From Planctomycetes bacterium GWF2_41_51 (GTDB lineage: Bacteria; Planctomycetota; Phycisphaerae; Sedimentisphaerales; UBA12454): a stretch of 64,000 nucleotides of DNA. A program made the position numbers and the translations under genes. The notes under the pieces were generated by a model. The model did no database searches. It worked only from the letters and a program-made list of their open reading frames with translations, and was not told where the DNA came from. How positions within the stretch are numbered: position 1 is the stretch's first letter; each line of letters opens with the position of its first letter. Of this stretch, positions 18,856-28,688 are shown piece after piece. Where the stretch lies: NCBI GenBank assembly GCA_001825665.1, contig MHXZ01000070.1, positions 39,886-103,885 on the forward strand. Reading direction: 5' to 3'.

Positions 18856-21228
18856 TTACTTTAACCAATTTTCAGCTAATCTGAATAAATCTTTTGTATC
18901 GACTTTGCCATCGCAATTAATGTCTGCAATTGAACAATAGTCATCGGGATGCCAATACAAAAGACCATTAGCCTGTTCATAAACATCGCTTGCTCCATCG
19001 TTATCTGTATCTATATAAGTCTCATTAGTTGAAACAATAATCTCTTTTTTCCATTCGATATTGTTCTTCTCTCGGAACCATGCAACGCCATCTTGTACCA
19101 TATCATAGTACAAATCATATTTGCCGCCTGTTGCCGGCGCTGCAATATTGGCTGTAAACATTACCGTGGCGCCGGGCAATACAGATTCACCACCCGGAAT
19201 CAGTATCCTTGGTTTGGCGTTATAATCCGCAAGATTCGGTTCTGTGCCCGATGGCACAATCGCATACCCAAGACGATACGATGAGGCCTCGCTCCATGTA
19301 TCCCAGCCATCATTACGAACTGCTATTGTAACTGGATAAGTTTGTCCGAGAGCCATAATCCTTGGGATAGTGTCAGATACCCATGCCGTCCGGTAATTAT
19401 TGGAACCGCCAAGATAATAACGAAGAAGATAATTAAAAGTGTACATATCGAGGAATCTGTGGTTATTGGGAGAATCGGCATAACTATCCTCTAAAACTTT
19501 GACATCACTTGGACTATATGCTGATGTCCAGTAATTGAAGTGTACACCTGAAGGATAATCCGGGAATGTTTCGGTTCCGTGAGTGTTGGTCCAACCAATT
19601 ATCGGTACATTATCAAGAAGAAAAGGACTCGCTATATAAACCCATACACCAGCACCTATCCCGTCCCCATGGGCAGGAATTGCGGTCTCGTAGTCTGCAG
19701 TACTCAGATTTCCTTTAGCGGGGTTGGCCAACCAGCCGGCAATCGAATAATCCACTAATCTGTTGTGGTCCTTATTGTGCTTAATCCATACATCAACGAT
19801 ACTGGGGTATCCGGAAGGCGAACGAGTGCCATACAGTAGTGACGGACATACAACCCCGGCTCCCCCATAGCTATTACAGAAAAAGTCTTTCGGAGTTTTA
19901 TGACGATAATAATAGTCAAACTGGACACTGCCTCTGTCCATCAGATTTGAGTTAAGCTCCCAATGCATATTCACATTGCCTCTGTTAGGGTCAGCGTAAT
20001 ATGCACTCATTGTATATGAGGCCCAGGCAGGTCCGTCATACCCAAGAACTCGAATTAAATTATAATTTCCTTCAACAACATTTCCATTACCATCGATTAG
20101 CCCCTGTGCAACCATATCAGAATATGTTGGAGGAGGATTTTGTATATAACGTCGTTCTTTAATAGCGGCAAGTAAACCGTCATTAAAAGAGGCGTTGACC
20201 ATACAGGAAGGAAGAGGCGCATCGCCCTCGATATACGCATTGTAAGTGATAAAAATCGTATTGAGCGTTGTTTCAGATTGACTGATGGTGTGAATACTGG
20301 GCGTACCCCTTGTTACCACATTTGTATATTTAATGTCCCAATTTAAAAACCCACAAAGTTTTATCATTTCTTTTTGACCTGTTTGTGTATTACAGGCATT
20401 TAAAATGCTCAGTAAAGTATTTCTATCCGCTCCCAGGGTCTGCGTTGGGTCATCATTTGGAGCTTCATCTGCCCATGGCGAAAGTTCAAAGCAGAAACCT
20501 TTCTTTTTTATTGCATAATCCAGATTAAATAATTGCGACCTAAGGCCGTCACTCTCATCAATGCCCCACAAATCAAGGGTATAAAGCAAAACAGTCGGGT
20601 CGCATTTGCCCGTATCGATATATTTTTCTTTTGCCCATATATAAGCGTCGCATTTGGCGCTTCCGGTCGACGGCGTTGAAGTCTGCCAGATTGTACCTGT
20701 CCCAGTAAATTTACCCGTTAAATCAAACAATACCGGCAACTTCGGACCATCCGCGTCATTAACCAGATAGTTATACATTGAACCGGCCGATGTGTCTTTG
20801 CGAACAGCTATACCGTTCTCCACGCCCGCAACTGTGGTGGCGACAAGACTGGTGGAAATGACGCCGGTAGTCGTATTACCGTCATAAAGCACAACGCCAT
20901 TAATACGGTCACGAAATAAGTCGATTAATGCTCCCAGACCAATGTCAGTCGTTTTCCATCCTTCGCATAATCCTCCGGATTCTACCACACGGTCATACCA
21001 TGGGTCGTTCCAAATCTTTATAAAAACGCGAGGAGCATCCCTGTTAACAAGACCTTGTACACACGACGCTACATGGGCTATATCGTATCTTGGTCCATTT
21101 GCCATATAGTGAATATAGTTTAAATCAAGCACATATATTGTGGGCTTGGCGGCATAAACTGTCGTCGTCATCCAACACAAAGCCAGAAGAATAAATGCAA
21201 CAATATTCAACAACCGCTTGTAGCTCAT
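18856..21228 (-). CDS. GxGYxYP-type putative glycoside hydrolase with dockerin-like tail
   Basis: 790 residues with signal peptide (YKRLLNIVAFILLALCWMTTTVYA). The N-terminal region (YVLDLNYIHYMANGPRYDIAHVASCVQGLVNRDAPRVFIK) and the middle (DWYDRVVESGG-like segment, LLYTLDLWGIDESDGLRSQL, WDIKYTNVVTRGTP) match the GxGYxYP putative glycoside-hydrolase family. A late beta domain (ALGQTYPVTIAVRNDGWDTWSEASSYRLGYA) is a carbohydrate-enzyme NEW3-like or bacterial Ig-like module and also occurs in the 25349 protein. The C-terminus, DTDNDGASDVYEQ plus CSIADINCDGKVDTKDLFRL then AENWLK, is a dockerin-like calcium-binding repeat. No cohesin is seen in the window, so this tail may bind the cell surface or a remote scaffold. 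AGGAG precedes the ATG. Confidence 0.75.
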   Translation of the reverse strand: MSYKRLLNIVAFILLALCWMTTTVYAAKPTIYVLDLNYIHYMANGPRYDIAHVASCVQGLVNRDAPRVFIKIWNDPWYDRVVESGGLCEGWKTTDIGLGALIDLFRDRINGVVLYDGNTTTGVISTSLVATTVAGVENGIAVRKDTSAGSMYNYLVNDADGPKLPVLFDLTGKFTGTGTIWQTSTPSTGSAKCDAYIWAKEKYIDTGKCDPTVLLYTLDLWGIDESDGLRSQLFNLDYAIKKKGFCFELSPWADEAPNDDPTQTLGADRNTLLSILNACNTQTGQKEMIKLCGFLNWDIKYTNVVTRGTPSIHTISQSETTLNTIFITYNAYIEGDAPLPSCMVNASFNDGLLAAIKERRYIQNPPPTYSDMVAQGLIDGNGNVVEGNYNLIRVLGYDGPAWASYTMSAYYADPNRGNVNMHWELNSNLMDRGSVQFDYYYRHKTPKDFFCNSYGGAGVVCPSLLYGTRSPSGYPSIVDVWIKHNKDHNRLVDYSIAGWLANPAKGNLSTADYETAIPAHGDGIGAGVWVYIASPFLLDNVPIIGWTNTHGTETFPDYPSGVHFNYWTSAYSPSDVKVLEDSYADSPNNHRFLDMYTFNYLLRYYLGGSNNYRTAWVSDTIPRIMALGQTYPVTIAVRNDGWDTWSEASSYRLGYAIVPSGTEPNLADYNAKPRILIPGGESVLPGATVMFTANIAAPATGGKYDLYYDMVQDGVAWFREKNNIEWKKEIIVSTNETYIDTDNDGASDVYEQANGLLYWHPDDYCSIADINCDGKVDTKDLFRLAENWLK

Positions 21229-21439
21229 TCTTTTTCTCCTATAACATTTATAAATAATTGCTGATATCGTATGATAAACAATCTATTACTCCGCGGCTTC
21301 ACACCGCACCCTAACGGGTTGTGCAGGTGTTTTGGATCGCGGGAGCTGTAAATGAAGACCGAAAGTAGCCAGACAGTTACTGAACACATCTACAAACAAA
21401 ATTCCTTTTTCATATTGGCAATGTCAGTGATCCAACGAT

Positions 21440-21480
21440 GTCGCTGCCTGTTTATACCCCAGGCCAAATACGAGCAAAAA
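21440..21480 (-). pseudogene. remnant of a sodium:solute symporter internal segment
   Basis: The minus strand reads LFLLVFGLGYKQAATSLDH followed by a stop. The intact symporter has LFLLVFGLWYKLEGDLWTY at the equivalent place (near 16290). About 14 codons match and the rest is degraded. With the fragment at 15718 it shows that other symporter copies once stood in this locus. Confidence 0.6.
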
Positions 21481-21495
21481 TAACTTTCTCAAGTA

Positions 21496-22428
21496 CTAAT
21501 GTAATCCAATTTGAGTTCCAATAACCCATTCTACGTGCTGATCAGCAAATAAACTTGGACTTCCACCATAAACACCTTTTTTATGGCTCTTATAATTAAT
21601 TATGCGACCATAATATGAACCGGAAGTAAAAGCCAATTGTTCAGCGGCCATACAATTTAAAATACTTAGCTCCGCCGGGCTGCTCGCTTTAAGAGAACCG
21701 CTGCCGCTCTCAAAATCAACGAATTGCTTGGCACCTATAAGTTTGATAGGTGATACAGTTTCTATGTGATTAATAGCCCAACGGGTGGCATTGGGTTTGT
21801 AGAGAGGAAGCTCCGCGAATTTAAGTGAGCCGTGAGGAGGGCCGTATGGATGTTCAGGGTAAATATTATATCCTTTGGATAAACTATGAAGCCAAGTCCC
21901 ATAACTCTCTCCTTCACCGGAATAATTCGTAACTCCAAATATCTTACCTCCCTTTGTGCCGGTTAGCGTAACTGACGATTCAGAAATGGTGACTTTATCC
22001 CGCCCCCGTACATACGGACAAATAAAATATTTCGGTGCGTACATATTTAAATATTTTTCGAGTTGAGGGTAATACCACGCCCTATCCGGACTTAGATCAC
22101 TGGGCAAGGGAGTTTTCAGACCGCAATAGTTGCGTAATGCCACAGAAAGTAAACAATACTTTACCGGAACCTGAAACCAGGGACTTTGACCAACCATAAG
22201 TGGCATGACATCATTGTTACCGGCAGAATACGCATTCAAAACTAATCCGATTTGCTTTGTATTGGCGATACACATCACCAGCTTAGCTTGTTCCCTGGCT
22301 TTTGAAAGTGCTGGCATCAGTATGGCAAGTAATAATGCAATTATGGAAATTACAACCAGAAGTTCCACTAAAGTAAAACCCCAGCAACTATTCTTACTCG
22401 AAATTCTCGGTCTATTACTTTTCATCAT
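21496..22428 (-). CDS. type II secretion pseudopilin-like protein (paralogue 2)
   Basis: 310 residues, close paralogue of the 17818 protein: the same [13 protein letters not shown] leader, the same [21 protein letters not shown] processing site and helix, [20 protein letters not shown], and the C-terminal [11 protein letters not shown]. The two differ mainly in the middle loops (for example [16 protein letters not shown] here). The codon before M1 is a further M; AGGGCAG upstream is a weak ribosome binding site. It lies immediately upstream of the GxGYxYP gene and downstream of the FG-GAP/dockerin gene. Such proteins are numerous in Phycisphaerae; whether they form a pilus-like appendage or bind glycans is not known to me. 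Confidence 0.82.
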   Translation of the reverse strand: MMKSNRPRISSKNSCWGFTLVELLVVISIIALLLAILMPALSKAREQAKLVMCIANTKQIGLVLNAYSAGNNDVMPLMVGQSPWFQVPVKYCLLSVALRNYCGLKTPLPSDLSPDRAWYYPQLEKYLNMYAPKYFICPYVRGRDKVTISESSVTLTGTKGGKIFGVTNYSGEGESYGTWLHSLSKGYNIYPEHPYGPPHGSLKFAELPLYKPNATRWAINHIETVSPIKLIGAKQFVDFESGSGSLKASSPAELSILNCMAAEQLAFTSGSYYGRIINYKSHKKGVYGGSPSLFADQHVEWVIGTQIGLH

Positions 22429-22532
22429 AAAACTGCCCTATCTAAATAATATCGTTAATATCGCATATAGCCTTATAATCATAATCAGTCGACATCACAG
22501 TCCCTAATAAAATGCCGTATTTTCATTATGAT

Positions 22533-23957
22533 TTATTTCATCCAGTTCTCTGCCAAGATAGCAAAATCTGCGAAGTTAACTTTTCCATCATCGTTGATAT
22601 CACCCTGTTTGGGAACATAAAATACTCCGACTTCACCTTCCGCCGCATATAATATGTCGGGAACGCCATCGCCATTAACATCTACTATTTTTACATCATA
22701 ATAGTTTCGGCCAGTATCAAGTACCTGCGATGCAAAATTATTTGCAGCACTGTCCCAAGAATATATAGTCAGTGTAGGGAGCGTGCCATAAGCAGCTATT
22801 ACAAACTCATCCAAACCATCATTGTTCAAATCACCGGTCGCTATACGCCGAATGTATCGGTTGTCAACACCATAGTTAACAGTAGTTTGTACTGCATAGT
22901 AAGCAGCACTTGAATCGCCTGCTTTCCAATGAGTAAGGTTGTTAATATGAATTTCCCATGCTGTTTGCGGGTTGACCGGAACAAAATGTGCACCACCGGG
23001 GTCTTCATTATGAAGTGAACCACCCGCAATTGTCTCAGGGCCATACCATGGGTCATTGACATCACCGGGCGTAGTTTCTGGTCGAACATTACCGACAGCC
23101 GCACTGCGAAAATAGTGTTTGGGATAATAAGTCGGCCAGTTTTGATAGCTATCTGAAGCCGCGGGCTTGCTTAAATTTAAAACCTGATAATAAACGGGCC
23201 AGACTAACTCATTCCCCGCAGTTGTAAGGTAGTTATCTGCTATCACTAAATCATAAGGCAAATTCGTTTTAATACTTCCCGTATATTTTTCTGTCTTATA
23301 CCAGTAGCCTGGAAGCGCCGGATTGGGTTTGTAAATAAAGAATCCAACAACGTGAGCTTCATTCCAGTCATCATTAAAGCCGAAATAGACCTCACCGTCA
23401 GCGCCAGCACCAACTGTAGAAGTCTGATCCAAGTTTCCTATTGCAATACAGCCATTATCGACAGTAGCCCTGTTATAATATAACGGAGCATAATTTGAGG
23501 TAACGTCCGACATTCGCTGAGCATGCCAGCCGTACGTTGGACCTGCCTCAGTTCTGAAATAAACCCGTTTGATCGACGCCTCCGCCGTGTGGTCGTAGTC
23601 CGCCGTAAGATAGTATATCTGCCTTCCAATATTTGGATCAGTATCCACATTACCACATTCCAAGTCTAAATACGGAACGGTACCACTATCAAGAACCGTG
23701 CTGGACCAAGAATTGGATATTTTAGAAAACTGTGTCAAATCGCCAATTCCGCTGACGCTGTCATATGAAACGGTATAAACCTCCGCTCCGGTTTCTAAAG
23801 GGTCGGATTCACTTAAGCAAACACCATAGTAATTGACATCCGGCGTATTAGCGATTACTTTTTTCTCATATGTCACCGGAGAATAGGCTGAATAGACACA
23901 ATTGCTTACTGCCAGTATTATAACCGCAAACAAATTTATTTTCTTAACAAGCTTCAT
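22533..23957 (-). CDS. secreted FG-GAP/VCBS-repeat protein with dockerin-like tail
   Basis: 474 residues with signal peptide (KLVKKINLFAVIILAVSNCVYS). The sequence is a series of beta-propeller-like blades with FG-GAP-type calcium loops: RRIATGDLNNDGLDEFVIAA and KIVDVNGDGVPDILYAA are clear copies near residues 370-440. It ends in a dockerin-like segment, QGDINDDGKVNFADFAILAE then NWMK. No catalytic residues stand out, so it may be a glycan-binding or cell-surface protein, or a lyase with a propeller fold (rhamnogalacturonan lyase PL11-type blades have similar loops, but I do not see enough to say so). GGAGAATTAAAA lies upstream of the ATG. Confidence 0.7.
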   Translation of the reverse strand: MKLVKKINLFAVIILAVSNCVYSAYSPVTYEKKVIANTPDVNYYGVCLSESDPLETGAEVYTVSYDSVSGIGDLTQFSKISNSWSSTVLDSGTVPYLDLECGNVDTDPNIGRQIYYLTADYDHTAEASIKRVYFRTEAGPTYGWHAQRMSDVTSNYAPLYYNRATVDNGCIAIGNLDQTSTVGAGADGEVYFGFNDDWNEAHVVGFFIYKPNPALPGYWYKTEKYTGSIKTNLPYDLVIADNYLTTAGNELVWPVYYQVLNLSKPAASDSYQNWPTYYPKHYFRSAAVGNVRPETTPGDVNDPWYGPETIAGGSLHNEDPGGAHFVPVNPQTAWEIHINNLTHWKAGDSSAAYYAVQTTVNYGVDNRYIRRIATGDLNNDGLDEFVIAAYGTLPTLTIYSWDSAANNFASQVLDTGRNYYDVKIVDVNGDGVPDILYAAEGEVGVFYVPKQGDINDDGKVNFADFAILAENWMK

Positions 23958-24047
23958 TTTTAATTCTCCAATCCTGTATATTTTAATTATGATCCCTTGG
24001 ACTATCCTTGCTTATAAAACATAAAAAAAACAATTACTAAACCAATG

Positions 24048-24075
24048 CCGGGGGCACTCTAATTCGTGCCCCCGG
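24048..24075 (-). terminator. strong GC hairpin after the PEP-CTERM gene
   Basis: CCGGGGGCAC, loop of eight, GTGCCCCCGG: a perfect 10-base-pair stem 15 bases past the stop of the PEP-CTERM gene. The T-run on the minus strand begins 18 bases further on. Probably a terminator. Confidence 0.7.
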
Positions 24076-24090
24076 TGATAAGATTTTACG

Positions 24091-25179
24091 TTATTTTTTA
24101 AACCTTCTTAAAAAAACCATGCCGCCAAAACCCAGTAAACAAATCGTCGCCGGCTCAGGTATTTCCGCTGTAATCGTTGTAAATGTTCCATCATAATCAT
24201 AGTTGAATGTTCCATCGCCAGAATAGGCCATTATATTACCATAGTTTGTGATATCTGTTATTTCACCGGTAAGCTTCAAGGTACCTTCCGTAATATTCAT
24301 GCTGCTGTTAGAGGTCATTACTATACTGCTGGCATTAAGTGACCCACCTTCTAAATTGACTATACCATATCCTGCGGTCCCGCCACCCAAATTCAACACT
24401 CCAGTTGTATTTAAAGTTCCACCGTTAACATTAACTATTCCGGCCCCCAGTGAACCAACCCAAATGGGACCCCATACAACATCGACAAGACCACTGTTAA
24501 TTGTCAATGTGCCGGAACCCGTAGCAGTCGAACCCAAAAAGAATTGACTCCATCCCTGTGATATAACAGTTCCGCCATTTACAATCATAGTTCCGCTGCC
24601 AAATCGGCCTATAACCGGAGAACCTATTACCTCCAAAACGGCTCCATCAGATATGGTCGCCATTCCATTACCGCCGCTTGAGTATCCCAATGCACAATTG
24701 TTTGCAATAGCATAGCTGTTCGTTCCGCTCATATTCAGAGTGCCGGTACTGCCGCTAACATCGCCCACTTTCAAATAACCGCCGCTGCCGGAAACATTAA
24801 GAGTGCCACCGCCGGTTATATTCAGGGTAGCGTTATAACCATTTGAACTTGAACCTAAAACTACACTTGAGGTTCCCGAGAATGCAATCGAACCGCCAGC
24901 TACTATATTTAAATTACACGTTCCTGTAGGGCGATAGCTGTGGCCTGCATAAATATTAGCAACACTTCCAGTCACCGCCGAATTAACAACACACTGATCA
25001 CTTGCGCCAATGATGATAGAACCCGTAGTGGGAACAGCCCCGTTCTGCCAGTTGCCCGCTGTACTCCACATATGATCGCCTGTCGTATCCCAGTACTGTA
25101 CAGCGCTGTATGCGTTGTACGTCAGGCCAAACATCGCCAAAACACAAATTAAATATGTTATTTTCTTACTCATTCTCAT
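24091..25179 (-). CDS. secreted beta-helix repeat protein with PEP-CTERM anchor
   Basis: 362 residues from the ATG at 25179 (GGAGG eight bases upstream; a longer frame to 25206 has no site). Signal peptide (KKITYLICVLAMFGLTYNAYS), then WDTTGDHMWSTAGNWQNGAVPTTG and a run of short beta-strand repeats of the form LNITGGGTLNVSGS, TGTLNMSGTN, MIVNGGTVISQG, GTLTINSGLVDV, GIVNVNGGTLN (about 60-310), consistent with a right-handed beta-helix or an adhesin-type passenger. The C-terminus EIPEPATICLLGFGGMVFLR then RFKK is a PEP-CTERM sorting signal: P-E-P, a hydrophobic helix and a basic end. It would be processed by an exosortase, none of which is in the window. Repeat content and weak similarity prevent a function assignment. 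Confidence 0.85.
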   Translation of the reverse strand: MRMSKKITYLICVLAMFGLTYNAYSAVQYWDTTGDHMWSTAGNWQNGAVPTTGSIIIGASDQCVVNSAVTGSVANIYAGHSYRPTGTCNLNIVAGGSIAFSGTSSVVLGSSSNGYNATLNITGGGTLNVSGSGGYLKVGDVSGSTGTLNMSGTNSYAIANNCALGYSSGGNGMATISDGAVLEVIGSPVIGRFGSGTMIVNGGTVISQGWSQFFLGSTATGSGTLTINSGLVDVVWGPIWVGSLGAGIVNVNGGTLNTTGVLNLGGGTAGYGIVNLEGGSLNASSIVMTSNSSMNITEGTLKLTGEITDITNYGNIMAYSGDGTFNYDYDGTFTTITAEIPEPATICLLGFGGMVFLRRFKK

Positions 25180-25348
25180 TTTCCTTACCTCCAAAAAACT
25201 GTTCACAAAAACTAAATTCAGTCATTTTACGCATGACTATACACCACTTTGTACACCTCCAAAACTTAAAGAAAACCACTTTTCTTCATCATATACCCTC
25301 CATTCCTATATTAAAATCTTTTCAACAACCGATTATGCTGCTACTTGC

Positions 25349-26911
25349 TTACTTAAGCCAATTCTCAACCAGAATTTTCAAATCCAGCATATCAACGGAA
25401 CAATCGCCATTCAAATCAGCCTGGAAAAATGATGGGTCTGTAAAAACCTTTATCGTTTTTGTCAGTTCTTCTCCGAATCTTCCGGCACCTCCGTCCTGCA
25501 CCATACCCCAATGGGTTGAGTACGTTCCCACGGTTGCAGGAGCCTGTAAATGAAGCTCAAAGGTAACCGGACGACCCCGAAAAACACCTCCATAAAGTGG
25601 AACTTCATTGCTTACATCGTCGATGGTCCAACGAGTCTGACCACCTACCCCGAACAAAGTACTATCCGCTTCCTTTTGGCTAAACCTGAACTGGTTTGCC
25701 TCGTTCCACAACAAATCGCCCTGATTCCGGACAACCACATAAGCCGTGTATTGCTGACCCGCTGCCATACATGAAGGAATGTTGTTCCAGAGTATCTTTG
25801 AGTCAAGATCGGGATAGTCATTAAATTGACGGGCACCTGAAGCAGTAGTATGAATATACTCAAATGGGTCATTTGTACTGGACCACGTATCGGTATTTGG
25901 ATTGGGTGAAACTATATACGGATCCCCTGTGTTGGCAGCATAAATACCTGATCCTTCGTCATATTCGTTCCAGCCCTCCACATAAACACGGTCAATATCA
26001 GAATTCGCAAGGACGGAATTCCATGCATTCCTAAAGTGCACTCCGCCATCACGCGGCAGGAAATTACCGGGAGTGTTGATGTTTTGGTCCCAATACCCGC
26101 CCTTCAAAACCACAGATAGAATATTGTTATGGTTTGTCGCATAATAATAGAGACTGGCAATTCCAAAATTCCAAACTCTCTCATCAGACCAGCTTAAATA
26201 GGTTCCGGCTGGTGAATTTCCAATCAAGTAAACTTCGTCATTGAATACGGGGTGATTTGCACCCAAATTAGCCGCTAATCGACTTTCGACATCATATCGG
26301 CTCAGCGAACCGGGGTTGACAAGCGTGCTCAACTCGTACAGCATTAAAACGACACGTCCGTCGATTTGAGCCAAATAGCTATCCGCGTATTGATCCGGGT
26401 TGGTTGCAAAGTAATCGTTGTAGAAAGCGGTATATTCCCCGACAAATCCGTCTTTGCCTTCACTGGTTGCCACATTAAACGAAGTGCCTGTGCAAGCGAG
26501 ATCAAGATACGGCACCACTTTGGGCACATCGTAACCGGCTTCCCGCATTTGACTAAGAGCCGTAAGCAGCTTCCTTCGCAATGGAGAATACCAGTCGCCT
26601 CCGATAAGAGGAAGAGGACGGGCTACATGAACGTATATAACGTCAATATCTGCCAGCATCATCTGTTTAATCTGACTCTGCCACCAGTCAGGTTCGCCGG
26701 TCCAAGCCGCCCTGCCTTCCATCGGTGCCCATGGTCCGCTTACTTGGCCGCCATCGGATACGAACCACTGAAAGACAGTAGTGCTGGTAATATGGCTGTC
26801 CATATCGAATGGAACGCCCTGGGTATATAAGTAGTCCGGGACCGGACTACTGGCAACCACCAAGCCAGACAATATTGTTACAACTATCAAAAAACATTCT
26901 GCTTTTTTCAT
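25349..26911 (-). CDS. secreted GH99/DUF5010-like glycoside hydrolase with dockerin-like tail
   Basis: 520 residues from the ATG at 26911, which has AGGAGG four bases upstream; the longer frame to 26953 is not needed. Signal peptide (KKAECFLIVVTILSGLVVAS). The main domain (about 25-370) starts DSHITSTTVFQWFVSDGG, includes WWQSQIKQMMLADIDVIYVHV and ends DIDRVYVEGWNEYDEGSG; VEGWNEY supplies two acidic residues typical of a (beta/alpha)8 retaining hydrolase such as GH99 or the DUF5010 proteins. A beta-sandwich of the same type as in the GxGYxYP protein (SCMAAGQQYTAYVVVRNQGD...FRFSQKEAD) follows (about 375-490). The end, QADLNGDCSVDMLDLKILVE then NWLK, is dockerin-like. Substrate unknown. Confidence 0.65.
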   Translation of the reverse strand: MKKAECFLIVVTILSGLVVASSPVPDYLYTQGVPFDMDSHITSTTVFQWFVSDGGQVSGPWAPMEGRAAWTGEPDWWQSQIKQMMLADIDVIYVHVARPLPLIGGDWYSPLRRKLLTALSQMREAGYDVPKVVPYLDLACTGTSFNVATSEGKDGFVGEYTAFYNDYFATNPDQYADSYLAQIDGRVVLMLYELSTLVNPGSLSRYDVESRLAANLGANHPVFNDEVYLIGNSPAGTYLSWSDERVWNFGIASLYYYATNHNNILSVVLKGGYWDQNINTPGNFLPRDGGVHFRNAWNSVLANSDIDRVYVEGWNEYDEGSGIYAANTGDPYIVSPNPNTDTWSSTNDPFEYIHTTASGARQFNDYPDLDSKILWNNIPSCMAAGQQYTAYVVVRNQGDLLWNEANQFRFSQKEADSTLFGVGGQTRWTIDDVSNEVPLYGGVFRGRPVTFELHLQAPATVGTYSTHWGMVQDGGAGRFGEELTKTIKVFTDPSFFQADLNGDCSVDMLDLKILVENWLK

Positions 26912-27004
26912 ACAGCCTCCTAATTCCTTACTAATCCAAACAAACTTTTTCATTATTCTTCCTCCAGGTTCATTATAAATAATAGTACGCTTACCTGCAT
27001 AAAA

Positions 27005-28186
27005 CTACTTAACCAAAGACACTTGCTGGTTAGAACAATCTTGACGCTCTGATATTGCACCTGTGCTGCTTGCCCTAATGATCACTTCCGCGGGCAATAC
27101 TCGCCTTACAGGCTTTTTTATCTCTCCAAGCAAACTCATGAACAACAGATTGGCAGCTTCATAACCTATCAGTTCATTTGACTGCATGACACTCGTTAGC
27201 GGCACTGTAAGTTGCTCACATAAGGGCATATTGCCAAAGCTGGCTATGTATAAATCTATACCTATTTTCAACCCCAAACTTTCCGCCACCGTATAAATAC
27301 CTTTAGCAACATTATCATTGACGGCAAAAATACTGATTTTTTTTTCTTTCGTGGTGCTTAAAAGGTTGCGAGTTGCATCGTAGTCGCTCTTCAATCCAAG
27401 ATTTTCATCGGTTGCGAGTTCATGCTCTGGTTGCGAAAAACCACAAATATATGGTTTAATTTCCGCAAAACCATGTTGCCGCATAGCAACTGACCAACCT
27501 ACTAACCTATCTCGAACAGAACTGGGGTCATTGGTAGAACCAACATAATATACCGGCAAACCATGTGCACCTAAAAGATGCTTTGTAGCCTTGAACGCTC
27601 CGCTTACATGGTCAATTGAAACCGAACTTACAGGAATATCGTCCAAAACACGATCTACAAATACCATTTTCCTGCCTGTTTTTAGGAAACCCAGAACTGC
27701 TTGACTATATCCAGAACGCTCATGAGGCATCATAACAATTCCATTGACGTTTTGTATTGGATGGGCAATCGCATCAATAACATGTTCGTGCGACTGCGAA
27801 GCGTCAACTATTACATATTTCAGCCCTCTTTGCGTTGCGAAGCGTTGAATGCCATCAGAAATTTCCAAAGAAAGAACATCTCGATTCCATCTAATGAACA
27901 TAATCGAATATTTGCAATTTGAATTTCGCGTTACAATCGGCCCTTTTCCTCGCCCCAACTCACAACGTATAAGCCCCTCCCGCTCGAGATCCTGTAATGC
28001 TAAATTGATGGTTTTGTAATCAACACCACATTGATTCACTAAATCAGAGATGGGTGGTAATCGATCTCCCGGATTTAGCTTGCCGGATTCGATGTGAAAT
28101 CTTACCTGGTTGCTGATCTGTTGATACAGAGGGCGAGACTTGCCCTTTTTCCTCTCAAGATTAGATATTATGATTGGCATAGCCAT
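27005..28186 (-). CDS. GntR/LacI-type transcriptional regulator (AraR architecture)
   Basis: 393-residue DNA-binding repressor or activator. A GntR winged helix-turn-helix (about 10-80) is seen in SRPLYQQISNQVRFHIESGK, LNPGDRLPPISDLVNQCGVD and TINLALQDLEREGLIRCELG. It is joined to a LacI/periplasmic-binding-like effector domain (about 90-390) with SIMFIRWNRD, VNGIVMMPHE, SVSIDHVSGAFKATKHLL, SIFAVNDNVAKGIYTVAESLG and ASFGNMPLC. This arrangement occurs in AraR-type regulators that respond to a sugar. It stands between the minus-strand hydrolases and the divergent TRAP transporter, so it most likely controls one or both in answer to a breakdown product. The start is the ATG at 28186, with only a weak upstream site. 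Confidence 0.88.
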   Translation of the reverse strand: MAMPIIISNLERKKGKSRPLYQQISNQVRFHIESGKLNPGDRLPPISDLVNQCGVDYKTINLALQDLEREGLIRCELGRGKGPIVTRNSNCKYSIMFIRWNRDVLSLEISDGIQRFATQRGLKYVIVDASQSHEHVIDAIAHPIQNVNGIVMMPHERSGYSQAVLGFLKTGRKMVFVDRVLDDIPVSSVSIDHVSGAFKATKHLLGAHGLPVYYVGSTNDPSSVRDRLVGWSVAMRQHGFAEIKPYICGFSQPEHELATDENLGLKSDYDATRNLLSTTKEKKISIFAVNDNVAKGIYTVAESLGLKIGIDLYIASFGNMPLCEQLTVPLTSVMQSNELIGYEAANLLFMSLLGEIKKPVRRVLPAEVIIRASSTGAISERQDCSNQQVSLVK

Positions 28187-28688
28187 GTTTTAAAGATTCC
28201 TGAAAATACGCAATAAAATATAAACTAATTGTAATTGTAAAATAACACATTTACCAGTTGATGTCAAATAAAATATTTTTAAATATCAGATTTTTAGCGA
28301 ATAATTCTCCAGTTATTATCCAATTTAATTCTTGCATCAATGTTCGGGTTTGTTATAATTTCAGTTTAACACCTCAATTAATCGAGATGGTTTTGTGGAA
28401 TATATATAATATGATTATGAATGTCGTGTTATTTATTTAACACGTTGCGAGAGCAGTTCTTGCGAAAATATACACAAAAGTTATGTCTTATGTGATAAAC
28501 TAAACTGTCCCTTAAATTTTGAGTAAATTTTTGTAAGCTTAATAAATATAATAAGTTGTGATACAAAATGATTGGGTTTAATTTCAATTTGTTGATAAAT
28601 TTGGGCCAAGATTATTTCGTCAATCTAGTGAACTGAATTCAGATTTGTAGCTGGCGACATATAGGCTTTCTATACTCTCAAATTCTAT
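28187..28688. promoter_or_regulatory. divergent control region between regulator and TRAP transporter
   Basis: 502 bases without a gene between the GntR-type regulator (minus) and dctP (plus). TATAAT-like hexamers occur (for example GTTATAATTTC near 28354) but I cannot match a clear -35 or a symmetrical operator. It must hold the promoters of both neighbours; nothing more can be read from it. Confidence 0.5.
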
